In this document: in pieces, positions 37,001 to 50,500 of the stretch
How the letters are laid out: each line of letters starts with the position of its first letter
How positions within the stretch are numbered: the first letter of the stretch is position 1
Assembly (NCBI RefSeq): GCF_015832195.1
Contig: NC_052030.1
Span: 10,249,439 to 10,313,438, forward strand
Length of the DNA stretch: 64,000 nt
Source of the DNA: Motacilla alba alba
Taxonomy: Eukaryota; Chordata; Aves; Passeriformes; Motacillidae
Direction: 5' to 3'
Notes under the pieces: model-generated
Seen by the model: only the letters and a program-made list of their open reading frames with translations
Databases searched by the model: none
Told to the model about the DNA's origin: nothing
Position numbers and translations under genes: made by a program

Positions 37001-38566
37001 AGGATGGATAAGCAAAGACTGTTTTTTACCCTGCAATAAATCAGGCATTGGAAAACTGTCCACAGGATTAAGGAAAGCTGACAGAGAACAGGAAACAAAG
37101 CATCTCCTTCATGTAGAAAAAACAAGTCACCGCTTAGAAAATTGTATAGAAAGAGTCAGACACTGCTTTGCCATCCAGCTAAAGCTGCAAGGAGATTTTG
37201 GTATAGAAAAGAGACAAAAAAAGAACAAGGCTGGACTTTCGTAGGAGAGAACTGGGAGATTCATGGCTCAGGTTTGTCAATGTAAACCCAAAAAGGGATG
37301 AGCTGTGAAAGACAACAACGTTCAGGAGTGGTCACTGATGGCCCTGGGTTGGCACTTCAGTCTGCAGACCAAACTCAGCCGGTGTCTGCACGGATTTGGT
37401 ACCAAAATAGCTCTATAAAAAGCCTCCGCCCGATCTCGAAAGAAAGAGAAGCAGAAAAGGTAGAAAACTAGAACTATGTACAGATTCTTGCCATTGGTTT
37501 GCTTTATCAGGATTTAAAAAAGCAGCTTTTGGAGCCAATGTTCCAGACTAGAGTAAGAACCTGCCCTGGGGAGCAGGGAGCAGCCCTGCAGTTGTGGCTC
37601 CCCCAAGAAGGAGCTTGAAGGCATCGGAGACGGGGATTTGGGCTCCAGAGACAAAACCCAGGGGTTCCCCAGAGCACTGGGAGCCTGCCTGGGAGCAGCT
37701 CTGCCAAACAAGAGGACAAGTCAGAACCCAAGCCTTGGATCTTCTAGGAAGGAAAGAATGGGAATTTGGGGGTGGATCCCAAACAAACAAAGCCCAGGCT
37801 GGTCTCAGTCCCATTTTCCACCATGGAAATTAAAAGAACTTGTGCATAAGGACTTGAACATTCTTCTGTTCTGCTGTTGGACAAGGTGAGAAAAAGAAGA
37901 GTTTTATGCTGAATGGCTGATTCAGCCTTAAAAAAGCTCTGAGGAAGATGAGGAGAAAGAAAGACAGGAGGTTAAGCCTTAAAGAAGGTCTGAGGGAGAT
38001 GGGGAAGATGACAAAAAAGAGAGTCACTGCTCAGAACTGAAAATTTCAGCAAGCACGTGGCCTCAGGTGCCTGGGCCAGGCACCAAGCCAAACTGAAGGG
38101 TATTTAATTGATTTTTCTCTACCTAAAAACCTGGAATTTAGGTGCCAAGGGGAGCTGTGAATTTGCATTTCACAGCACTTGCTTCAAGTACTCACTGAGC
38201 AGGGGCTTGAGAAACTGTGGCTCTCCTTCGCATACAGTCACTGCAGGGGCTGGATGTGGCAGGTGAAAGGCAGCTTCTGCAACTGGTTATTAAGAAAAAG
38301 AATGGTTTTTAACAATAAAATCCACCCCATTTGTGGGGCTCATGATTAACAGTACATAAGTGATCATATATACCTCGAGGAACTGAGTTTTAAAAAAATA
38401 TTACAGTACCAATGATTTTTTTTTTGTATCTACAACTATACAGCATTTTCAAGCAGTATGGAAATTTAATGAAATAATTATGATTTATTAATTTACATAA
38501 AAATACTTTTTACAGTTAAAGAATAAATCTTAAATGGTAAAAAAAAATAAGATTAAGAAGCTCCAG
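34061..38566. other. Convergent TMEM116-MAPKAPK5 interval
   Basis: TMEM116 arrives from the left on + and MAPKAPK5 from the right on -. The interval must hold the MAPKAPK5 3' UTR. Candidate - strand poly(A) signals (TTTATT on +) are at 38484-38489, 36162-36167 and 35396-35401. The AT-rich stretch 35,680-36,380 looks UTR-like, but its extent cannot be settled. No complete gene and no ADAM-family sequence was recognised. Confidence 0.5.
35435..35590 (-). mobile_element. Diverged CR1 LINE fragment
   Basis: The + strand reads AATGGAATCAGGGAATCTCT, then GAGGCTGGAAAAGCCCTCTA and AGACCATCAAATCC. This is the reverse complement of a CR1 3' end. Further homology runs to about 35,580, ending in ACTTCCAGGG. 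Confidence 0.7.
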
Positions 38567-41500
38567 CTATTGAGAGTCGTGGGAATTTGTCTGCTCTTCA
38601 ATCACTTGTTTGACGATTTCTGCCAGTTTTAGTCGATCCACTTTGTCTGTGAATCCTCTGCCTGGAAGGGAAAAAAAAAACAGGGAATCAGCTGGAGCTG
38701 GGCACAAGGAGGAAAGCAATCCCAGCTGGAATTCAACAATGCTTCACACAGACTCAGGGCAACAGCAGCACAGGATCCAAAAGGACTTTCAGACCACGGT
38801 TCTGTTGGAAAAATGGAGCAATTCAAGATCTCAATGAAAGCCAAGCAAACAGAACAGAGATCAAGGATCAAGCCCTTGTGAAGCTGGCTGATGCTCCTGG
38901 TCCCTTCCATCCATCAGCATCTGCTCCTGAGGGCTGACACCTCTGCAGCCTCCTCTGTCCAGGAGCCACCTGAGCACTCCAAGGTGCCTGTCCTGGTTTC
39001 ATTCTGCTTCCCAGCCAAGCTGAGCTGCAGAGCTGACAGGGAGGAGCAGCCTCCAGCAGAAAGAGGGAATAAACAGCTGGATGGAAAGCAGCTCAACACA
39101 GCTGAAGAGGTTCCTAAAAGCATCACAGAATCCTGGAATGGTTGGAAAGGACCTTAAAGGTCATCTGGGCAGGGACACCTTCCACTATCCCAGGTTGCTC
39201 CAAGCCCTGTCCAACGCCTCCAGAGATGGGGCAAGCACAGCTTCTCTGGGCAACCTGTCCAGGGCCTCCCCACCCTCACAGGGAAGGTTTTTCTGCACAT
39301 TACCCATCTATCCCTGCCCTCAGACAATTTAAACTTCCCCCTTTCTATCATGATCCTTTTGTGCTGTTACATTCCTGGTGCTTCAGAAAACTCAACCCTG
39401 ACCCTCGAATAGAAATTTCAGAGCAACACTTTCACCCCCATTTTGGGAACACCAGTTGTGGCAGAATGGATGAAACAGTGTCAAAACCTAAATCAGCCCA
39501 AAAATCCAATAAATTTGGGGTTATTTCCACAGCAGGAGGTCTGGGCTTCCCCCTTTTCCACATTCCCTGTGGGAGAGCAGGAATTCTCACCATTCCAGCT
39601 GAAGCTCTGCAGGGTGTCTCGCAGCAATTTGCACTCCCTGTTGTATTTCCAGGCCTCCTGCATCACTTCGTTCAGCTTCTCATCTTCATTCTCTCCTGTT
39701 TGGGACAGCAGAGGGACACAGGAGGTTTGGACTCGTGCCTCACTCAGGGCTCAGCAAACTGGGCAGTTATTCCTGCTGACCCCACACGAACCAGGAAATG
39801 GCCTTTAAACCAAATATTCCTGTTTAAAAGTTCTTTTAACAGCTCTGCATGTCACTAAAACTCCACATGAACCCAAAGCCCAGCTCAGAGGCTGCCCAGG
39901 ACTTCTCTTCCTTCCTCAGCACTGACACAGACAGACCCAAAGTCGGGGTCTTGCACATTTAGGAATAAAAGCTTCTTAAAAGTGGCAACCTTTACCAGCC
40001 TGTGGTAGAATGCACTGAGCAATCACATCTCTCAGCTTCTCCAGAGCCACGTTGGAATCATTGCTTCCATTCTCAGGGTCATGGATGTAAACACCATCCT
40101 TTGGCTTGGTGCTGCACAAGAAAACAAGGAGGAAATAATTAGAATTTGGGTGCAGCTCAAGCTCGTTACTTGTTGTGTAACTGCTCCTTCCCTCTCTGGG
40201 AAACTGGAGACAGGTTCAGCATTAATTATAATTCTTGTCCTATATTATGAAATCATTTTAAGTATGGAGAAAAAGGAAAATTCCTTTAAATTACTTCAAA
40301 TAAGGGTAATCCTCAAATGTTTGAGTCTGTTTTTTAGATTAACTCAAACAAAGAGAGAGAGAAGTTACCTGACTTCTTCACTAAAGAAATGTCAGGATGA
40401 GAGAAAATATCTTCGAATTTTTTCTCCCAGTTTGTCTTATCTTACATGTGACCCATGATCCCAAAAGGAATCTCTTCAATGCAGGAACAGTGTCCAACCT
40501 CCTTCCCTGCCCTCACTGGCACATCTTGGCAGAAAAACCACATTGTGCCACTATTACTTGTCTGAGCAACACCAAAAGTGTGTTAAACCATCACAGCTGA
40601 GCCTGTGCCATTCCCAAAGCCATTTCCCAGCCATCCCAGCTGGCTCCACGTTGTCCTTCCAAGCCCAGCTCTGGAGTTACCCCAGGAGTTTCCGCTTGCG
40701 CAGGATCGGGTTGTTCACGGAGTGAAGGGGTTTCAGGCTCACTTTGAGGTCTTGGATTCTCATGTTTGCAAGTTGTTCTGCGTGAGCCTGTTGGATCCCT
40801 GCCACCATGGCCTGGAAAGACAAAAGGGGCACTTGGTGCAACAAGACATGGACAGTGTTTGCCATGGGTGAAAAAAAGAGGCACCAAAATCCGATTTATT
40901 TTGGAGATGTGTGAGAAAAATCAGGTTTGCATGAAGCAAGGTATGGTTAGAACTAAAACCAGTGACAAAATATCCCTGGGGGAAACAGGATAAGAACCAT
41001 CTCCTTCTCAAGTTCACAAGACTGACTGAAATCCTCTTTGAGCAGAAATTAAAGGAAACAAGGACTACTTGTTTAATTAGTGAGGTCATTGCTGTAGTGG
41101 GGATAAAACATGGCAAAAAGAGGAAAGACCTATGGAAGATCCTTCAGGCTCTGCTTTCTACCATCAGCACGTGGCTGCTGATGGTTACATCAATCTGGGA
41201 GCATCTCCTTCAAGCCCGAATTCCACATTTTATTTCCCCTTTCATTTCTGTTTCCATTTTCTCCCCACGATCTCAGGTTCTCCTAAAGCAGAAGAGAAGC
41301 TCCTTATCTGCATAACCCCACATCAAAAAAACCCTTCACTCATCCCAGAGCTCTCCTGCTCCTCTGCAACATTCCTGACCAAAGAACTGCTGCTCAGACC
41401 TTGTCCATCATCAGCTGGGCAGAGGGCAGGATGTTGTCCAGGGCCTCTGTGGAATTGAGCCAGGGATGGTCCAACACCCCCTCGATGGTCAGACGTTCCT

Positions 41501-44500
41501 CAGGTTTGACCTTCAGCAGCCTGGGGAGGAAAGAATAAATCCCTAAGAAGGGCTTTGTTGATTTACAGAGCATTTAAGCATTTTCAAGGCTAAGAAAAGC
41601 AGCTTTGCCAAGAGCTCAAACTGCCCCAAAATGAGCCCAAAATCTGTCCCAGCTCCCTGACCTTGCTGTGGTTAATGCTGTCACAGCTCATCCAGGGCAA
41701 AGGAGGGTGCTAAAGGCATTCCTGGGGTACCCCTGTGCTGCTGAATTCCACAGCTGCTGCTCCCAGGTGGGAAATCACCCTCCAGAAGAACGGGAAGTGA
41801 TCCAGGCTGGCACTCTCTGGAAATGCACTCCCAGAGCTCATCCCCAGAACAGGTTACACTCATCCCAAGCACTCTGGGCATGGAAACTCTGCAGGATTCA
41901 CTGCTCCCACCATGCCATTCCTCAGCTTTTCTCCCCCTTTACAAGTCCTCAAGTAATGAACACTTTTGGTTCCAGCCCCTCAAAATATAAAGCAACTTTA
42001 TTCCAAGATTGCTGAAAACTCCACGAAATCAATATTTTTCTAGCATGAAACCCTGGAGAAAGAGGATCTGCAGATAAATTTGTGTCCTCGTGATCAGCAC
42101 AACTAAATAAAAAAAAGCAAGATTTCCCACAGAGTGCTGACAGTCATCCCAAAGTCTGAATGAGAATGGGAATGACTCCATGAGCCTGTCACACTTCCTT
42201 AGACAACTCCAGATCAGCTTCTCGGCTGCAGAGCACAATCGTTTAAGGCACCAAGAAAGTGGAAATAACTTGTACAAAATGTCAGCAGCACCACGGGGGA
42301 GAGCAGAAATCCCACTTGCTGCCAACCAGGTTAAACTCACTTTTGATACCAGCCACGTGCATTCCTTTTCCATGCATTTCCCAAATCCTAAGCCATTATC
42401 AAGCCTGAGGTCAGAAATCAGCCTGGATCCACGTGACAACATCCTGAGAGCTGAGTTTCATGGGAATTATGAAAGACAATGAAACCTTTTGCCTGTGGAG
42501 TTTGTGTGTGAGAATAAAGAGCTGACCTTGGTATAAAGGAAAGTCAATTTGGTGAAAGGTTGGGGGTTCTCCTGCACAGCTCTGAAAAGGTCCCAGCACC
42601 CTCTCCAAACAATGTGAATCCTTGGAGAATTTACAGTACATCTCAGGAGCCAGTGACACTTTTAAATTACTTCCCCAACTGATTTTTTTTTTCCTACTTA
42701 TATTGCTTTTATTCTCTCAGCTCCTCTGGTGATGCAAAGGCAGTAAGTCCCTGTCACTTTTTCAAAAATAAGTGAGGTCAAGCCCTAATCAGTGCCACGT
42801 TCTTGCTCCCAAACAGACCAAGTCTTTGAAACACTCCCAGCTGAGGGATGTGCCCTGCATGGAAAGCAGACTCCATTAGCATTTGGAATAAAACATCCAT
42901 GCAAAACCTTATCTGAGTCTGGCACCTCATGACAGATCTTAATCTGCCTCTCTCCATCCTCCTGCCTCTTTTTAGGCTGTGTATGATGTGCACAGGGCTT
43001 TAGGGGACAGATTTACCACATCCCATTAAAGGCACTTGATTTTCACAGGAATTCAAATGTTGTCCCAGGAAATCCATGCCAGCTGTGTTATCCTGAAATC
43101 CTTCAGTGCTCCCACTCCCCTTAAAGACTCAATACACAGTTCACCCCAACAAAAGAGACATCAACATTAAACACTTGGGCAGGGGGAAAAAACCCAATTC
43201 CTAGGCTTGGTTTATGCTGAATGTGACAGAGACTCTGTCAGCTGGACGAGCTGGAGACAATCCTCACTGCTGGGATAAGGCACTTCCAGGTGCTTTTCCA
43301 CTTCCTTAACATGGAAACATTCCAATTCCTTACCACAAGCACAGAGCAACACCGGAGTTTCCTCCAGGGACTCACTTTCTCACAATGTCTTTTGCCATTT
43401 CTGAGATCTGGCTCCACTCCTCCTCTGGGAACTCGAAGCTTCCTGTCATGATCTTTTTCCTCATGTCCTTGGGAATCGTCCGGCTGTGGTGCTTGGAGTA
43501 AAAGGGGGGGTACCCACACAGCATCACGTAGATAATCACCCCCAGGGACCACAGGTCACAGCTCTGCAAGCAAGGAAAGGGTCACTCTGGGGAGCAGTTT
43601 GCAGCAAATAGTGAGGGACTTCTGAAAAAAAGCTCTGTGTGATTCCCTGAGGGAACAGAAGCAGCTCAGCTCCTCCTCCAGATCCACCTTGGTGGATAAA
43701 TGTGGCTGCTGTGACAAGGCAGCTCTGTGCTCCAAGCTGAACAACTTCCAGGTGCTCAGGAATTGTCAGGAGCAGCCGGGGCTGCAGAGGTGTGAGAGGT
43801 TCACTCCATCTCTCAGGATATCTGAATGCTACCCCCAATCCCATAAAAGAATCCAGTTGTTTACAAAACACAACACCCATCCAACAAAGGAACAGCAGGG
43901 AAATGGAATCAGAGCTGTCCGTGGGGGCAGCCAGGGACAGGACTGGACTGCCATGGAAGGACAGAGCTCCTGAAGCTCTCAGAGCCCATTCTGGGCAGCC
44001 AGGTCAGTGCCAGGTGCTGCTTTTGCAGAATCACACCTGGGGACAAGGCCCTTTCACCCAGTGCCACCAGGGCTGCACAGAGCCATTCTTCACATGGAAC
44101 ATGGAAAGAAAAATCACTCCCACCTTGGAAATCCCAAATCAAGGGACAAGAGAGGGAAGAAGAAACTCCATATGAAAACACTACTGGCACATTCTAAGGT
44201 CAGGAACAGAATTGTTTGCTACAATCACCAACCTGGCTCGCCAGGATGGAGAGAGGCAGGCAGAGGAAGGCAGATTTGTGATGCAGACTAATTAATATTT
44301 GCTTTAACTCTCTCTGTGAGGCTACTAAATGCTAACACTGCATATCAAATACCTGCTCAGGCATGTGGTGGAATAAACAACCATCCCTAGAGCTGGAATC
44401 AGGGCAGATCCTTACTGTGGAATCACGAACCAGATAACCTGAACTAAAATTGACACACCCAGAACACTCAGTGGTTCAAGCACTGCTCAGCCAGCAGGAG

Positions 44501-47500
44501 ACAGTGATGATAATAAAGAGGAAAACGTTTTGGAATGCCCAAAAAAAGATGATGACCTTTCAGGACATTTCCTGCCATGATTTTGCCAAGATTCCAGCAG
44601 CTACACAATAAATTCTTGGTTGTTTTCCAGAAGATCCAGGTACAGAGCAGTTCCTGGCACAGCTGCCTGAACAAGGAATGCTAAACTCTGGCAGCAGGAA
44701 AGAGATTCCCTTTGAACAGAGGTGGAAGAACTTCCCTCATGGCCTCACTCCAGCAGAGTCATTCTACTCTCTCCAAAATCTTGTTCATATTTAGTGCTCC
44801 TTAAGAGCATTTGTGTATTCACCCCCCCTTCATTAGAGGATCATTAATTAGGCTTGCACTAAGTGTGCATTTTATTATTTGCTCAACCAGAAGCACCAAT
44901 GGGGTGGGGAAGATTTTCAAAGATATTTCCCAGCTCACCTTGTTGTAAGTGTAAGGGGTTGGAGAGGTGGGGATAATACCAGACTTTTCTTTCTGATGCC
45001 TTCTTTGTGCCTCCAGTACCTGGTGAGAGGGGAAATGAAAGCAAATAAAAATCCATCTCGTGAACAGGCAACACAACCAGCAAAGCCTATGCCAAAGATT
45101 CCTGATGATTTTCCATTCAGGAAACTTATTGCAGCTACTGAAGACTACCAAAGTCCAGTTTTTCTCCCTAAGAAAGACTGGAGCTTTCCACGTGAGGAAA
45201 ATACTAAAATATAGAATATTTCAGGGCACTGAAATCTGCAGTTCTGCCTGAATTAAAGCAGTTGCTCAGAACCTCCAACCCCTCCATGCTTGGAACCAGA
45301 ACCTGAAGTGTGTTTGGAGGGTAAGAGCTGTCCCTTTTTGCCTCTCCCAGCCCAAACCCCATCAGATGTGTCCCTTGCTGACCCAGTCTGTGGGTTTGGG
45401 TTGCAGGGAGCCCCAGCAGGCTCCAGCTGAGAAGGAATTTTATGAATTTGCAGGACATGCTCTGATCTCTGAACTGCCCTTCCCAGTGATTAAAGGCAGC
45501 CCAGCACTGCAATTAAATCCCCATCTGCAGCTGCTTTTCATTTTCTCCAGGACTCCAACACAAAGGACAGGAGAGAGGGGGAAAGCAGCCCTACAAAGAG
45601 CAGCCTGTGTGTAATTACAGACTCTGCTTAATGACAGAGGGGCCAGGCCAGGGTGCCCAGGTACCAACCCTCTGCCACTGCCCTTGCTGAGCAACCTTCC
45701 CAGAACCTTTTTCTTCCAGCCAAGTCCTTTTTCATGGAAGTCTGAATGAGCTTGAGCTGGAAGAAGGGTGGCAAAGCTGGGATTTCTCCAGAGCAGCTGC
45801 TTTAATACAGCTACAGGCCAACAGTGCTGAGCAGAGCCTGGGAAATTTGCCTTATCAACAGATCCCTGTGGCACTCCAGCTCCAGAGTGGAGGGATTCCT
45901 ACAAGATTTCAGCACTCAGAGCCCTTCCAGGACAGCAAAGGGGGTTAAAATGATGTGGATATGGAGGCTGAGGCAAGAAATGATCCCCAGAGCAGGAACT
46001 GGTTGTTACCTGAGGTGCTACATAATAGGGAGTGAACTGGGGTGTCATCAAGTCACCTTGGTCTACTTTGGCAAACCCAAAGTCACACAATTTAACAGGT
46101 GCATCCTAGAACAAGGAGAAGAGGCTTTATGAGACAAATCTCATTAAATCAGCTTTTCTAACACAGAATTCTCCCCCTGTCCTCATCTCACCTTCTCCAA
46201 GCATCCACCTCATTGTGTTTATACCCTCACACTCCACCAGGTCACAAACTGACCTTCCAAAGCAGGGGTTTTGCTTTTCTGGGTGCTCCAGGCCAGGAAC
46301 AGCCCCCTCAGGGATTGGGAGAGCACTGAGCCCCTTGTAGGGGTGGTCACTGCATATCCAGGCTGGTGGTGAGCAGGAGAGACAAAGAATTGTTTGGATC
46401 TATCAAAGCACCTCTAGGTAGAGGGTCAGAACATCCTGATGAGGGGGCAGAGCTGGATTGTGGTCAGGTGGAGAGCCTGACTCCTGTTTAACAGCAGCAG
46501 CAGGGACTCGCTGCCCTGCAAGGAGATCAGGGGATGGAAAAGCACCAAGTCCATCCAGGTGATTCAATTTTCAATTGAATTGAATTCAATTCAATTCAGA
46601 TTTTTTTTCAATTGAATTTTCAATTTCAATTTTGTCACCAAAACATTCATGTCATTTTACCACTACTCTGAGTCACCCTTGAGCCACTTCACAGAATTCA
46701 GCAGCAAAAGAATTGCAAATGTTCATCTTACCAGAGAGTTGTCCTTGAAGAGGAGATTCTCAGGCTTGAGGTCTCTGTGTGCAATGTTTAGTGAGTGGCA
46801 ATGCTGCAAAGCCAAAGCTATCTGGAAAAGGGCACAATAAATCAGCTACAATCACCGACCTCCTCCTGCAGCCTGGACATTTATTTCAGCTTCACAAGGA
46901 CATTTCCAACCCCAAACCTTTTCACTCCACTTGGGTGGAGTTCTCCTTTAGGACAAGCCTGACCCTGCTGCAGTGGTGCAGTAAGTGACAGCTGGGCCAT
47001 GAATCCCACAGGAAACAAAAGCCAGGCTGGCCTGAGCTTCCCAACCTCCTCAGTTTGGGAACTCAAGGCATTGAGGGCCCCCCAGAGTGAAGCAGGTGGT
47101 GCCAGTGCCCCTCTCCTGCTGTGCCAGGGCTCCAGGGTGCTGCCCCTGCCCAGCAGGGAGTTCCTGCTTCAGGATTCCAGGGAATCATTCACTGCCCTTG
47201 TTCCTGCCTGCAGATCCAGCACTCGGGCAGTTTTATTCTTGAATTTTGGATGGTGCTGCCTGCACTTCAATCATTTTGTGCATATCCCACAGAAATGCAT
47301 TCCTGGATTGTTTCAAGGATGCTTTAGGAACCTGCAATCCAGGCAGGAAAAGCTCCAGGGACTGCACATTTCCAAGTGCAATTCATTTAAAGAAAAGCCA
47401 AGTATAAATATTTAAACAGCATTCCTGAGACAGAAGTGAGGCACAGCCTCACAACCCTTATTTGGAAGCATCCCTGGTGGATTCTGTAGGATCCTACCCA

Positions 47501-50500
47501 AGTTTAGAGTCCTTAAAAACCTCCAAATTACTGTCACAAGAGAACTTCACTGCTCATTTAGCTCAGCAATAAACACAAACACATTCCCAGAGAAAATGAG
47601 GCAGCGCTGAGAAAAGCTTTAACCATTCCTGGGCACAAGACAAGGATGAAGAACCACCAGAGAAAAGAGTTTTAGAGAGACTTTCACATTTCAAACTTCA
47701 TTTCTATGAACATTCAAGCAAAGAGTTACTTGCGACATGAATAACCCAAGTGTACACACAGAATTCAAACCAAAGTCTTGACTTCTGGTACAGTTTTACA
47801 AGTTTTCCCCACCATGTCAGAATCAAACAGGCCAAAGGATGTCAAAAAACAAACTGTCAAGAATAATTCTGTACTTCCACCTCATTTCTTTGTTGGATGA
47901 GACCAAAAAGTACCAGCACAATTAGCATTGCATTAGAAACAAGTCAAAGCACAAAAGTAACACACATTTTTTGCCCCAGGTTCAAACATTCTCTCTCCAG
48001 CTGAGGGGAACTGGGGATCCCAGCACTGAATTCCAGAGAGATCCTTCTGAGAGTCCCACCAGCAACAAAAAACCTGATGGACACCAAAACCCCCTGCAGA
48101 AACCACCATGGAGGTTACAAAATCATTCAGGAGTGAGCTGGGAGAGAAAGGGTGAAGGAAAAACAACAAACAGACACAAAATCAGAACAAACAGACACAT
48201 TCCTTGATATCTTCCAGGAATTCCACAGCCCAAGCCCAGAACCCAGCCTGAAAACCCCTGGCCCAGAGGAGAGAAATGCCAAGGGGGTCACGGAGGTTCC
48301 AGAGCTCAGGAGTCCTGCTGGAGGCAACACTTTTAGGACAAGAAGAATGACAAAATTCTCTTGGAAGTCTTCTCTAGAGCAGGTGTGGAAAAGCAATGTT
48401 AAGCACAGCAGACCCAGAGAACAAGCCCACACCTTCAATCCTTTATTCCTAATAAAGCTTTGGCATGGTCACTTATAACAAAGCAGGCAATGATCATCGG
48501 ATCAGAACTGAGGAATCTTTGAATTCATCCTTTTTTCCCACCCTTCCAGCCCCAGGAATTGTCCCTACTTCAGCCAGAGCATGATGGATTTGCTGGGACA
48601 GGGGGTGACTTGCCTGCTTTGTTACTTGGCTCGCTTGCTTCTCAGTAAAGTGCCGGTGCTGGCTGATTCTGTGGAAGAGCTCTCCCCCTTCCATCATCTC
48701 CATTACAATTAGGAGCCGAGCCCTGTTCAAAAGCATTTCATGTTGTTACATTAAAAAAATCATCCAAAAGAACAGAATTGCTAAGCTAAGAATGCATATT
48801 TCACACAAACACTGCTTTCTCCGTGCTGCTTTTTGGGGCTGTTTTGGTGCTGTGGTTTTGCCTTCGAGTTTAAAATCCTCAGGATTTTCTGGCGCCCAGG
48901 AATCTCCAGTTTGCTCCTCCTGATGGGCTCCCACATCCAGCAGGAACAAACTGGACATGGATACATCCAGCTCCACCCTGGATGGAGCTGGAAGCCATGT
49001 GGACACTCTGCCCTCGAGGATTACACAGCACGTGGATGCTTTTGAGTCTGGATCCCCCATTATTTTAATTTACAGCTTTACTGCCATAAGTATGAAGGAT
49101 AAAAAATAGGGAGGTGGAGATCAGGGCTGCCAGATCCTCAAGGAATTAACTCCCAGTTCCCACCACACAGCAAAATCAGCTACACCAGAGCCTAAGACAG
49201 GTCTCAGCTCTTTCATTCTCCCAGCTCTGATGATTTTCTCCACTAGGATCCTATCAGAAGACTATTTTTATCCAAATGTAATAATGCACCAAAAAAAAAA
49301 AAATCACTCTGCTCCATGTTTTCCTGTGTTCATTTTAAGCAGGACAATGCACTGAGAGTTTTCAGGGCTGAATTTCATATTTTTAGAAACAACTCTTTCA
49401 CACAAGGCAGACTGAATCAATGGAAAACCTAAAAAAATGGAGATGCATTCAACACAGGGAGTAAAGGAGGCAAAATAATTTAAATACACAAAAGTCAGGG
49501 GAAAAAATAAAACAAGAGCTGCTTGGTCTGCAGGATAATTATTACACCTGGGACCCCCTTGAAATAATAATTCTGTGATTAAAACCAAAGCAAAAAGCAA
49601 AGCAAACTCCACTATACCTTGGGCTAAACATGGAAAAGAAGCTGTGGGAATGAAATCACCCTATGTAATCTTACCTGGGGCTGGATTCATGTGGGAACTG
49701 CACACTGTTAGCATAAACTTCAATTATTTGAACAATATTGGGATGTGTGGCACACATCATGTGCAGACGTACCTTGAAGAGAAGGGAAGAGCTGTTACTG
49801 CACACAGGGACAGGCACTGAGCATAAAAACACCCCAGGCTGGCCCCCAGATTTGTGGCAGGTTATGGAACCCCACACAGAGCTCTGGGAAAAGCTCCATC
49901 TCGGAGCTCTTCACAGAAGTTTAAAGACAGAAGCAGCTTTAAAGGAGCAATGTGGGTGCAACTGGCAGTGAAAACAAATGAATAAACCCCAAAATTCCAT
50001 CGTCTGCCTTCTTTCATGGCTAAACACTCACCACAGCTGGAACACCTGAATTAAAGTTGCTCAGAACCTTCAACCCCTCCATGCTTGGAACCAGAACCCA
50101 AAGTGTGTTTGGAGGGTAACCCAAGCTCAGAGCTGTCCCTTTTTGCCTCTCCCAGCCCAAACAGAATCACAGAATTTCCAGGTTGGAAGAGACCTTTAAG
50201 ATCATCGAGTCCAAGCCATGTTCTAACACCTCAACTAGATCATGGCACCCAGTGCCACATCCAGGCTTTTTTTAAACACATCCAGGGACAGTGACTCCAC
50301 CACCTCCCTGGGCAGATGATTCCAGGATTTGACCACTCTTTCTGTGAAAAACTTCCTCCTTAACCCCATCAGATGTGTCCCTCGCTGACCCAGTCTGTGG
50401 GTTTGGGTTGCAGGGAGCTCCAGCTGGGAAGGAATTGGGACCTCCTGGCCCAATGCTCAGGGATTTCCCCCACTTGAAAGCTCCCTGGGCTGTTCAGTCA

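Noticed and set aside
50235..50453. A 72-codon frame on - with a conserved-looking peptide
   Set aside because: The peptide is the C-terminal end of CR1 ORF2 read through into flanking sequence, not a host gene.
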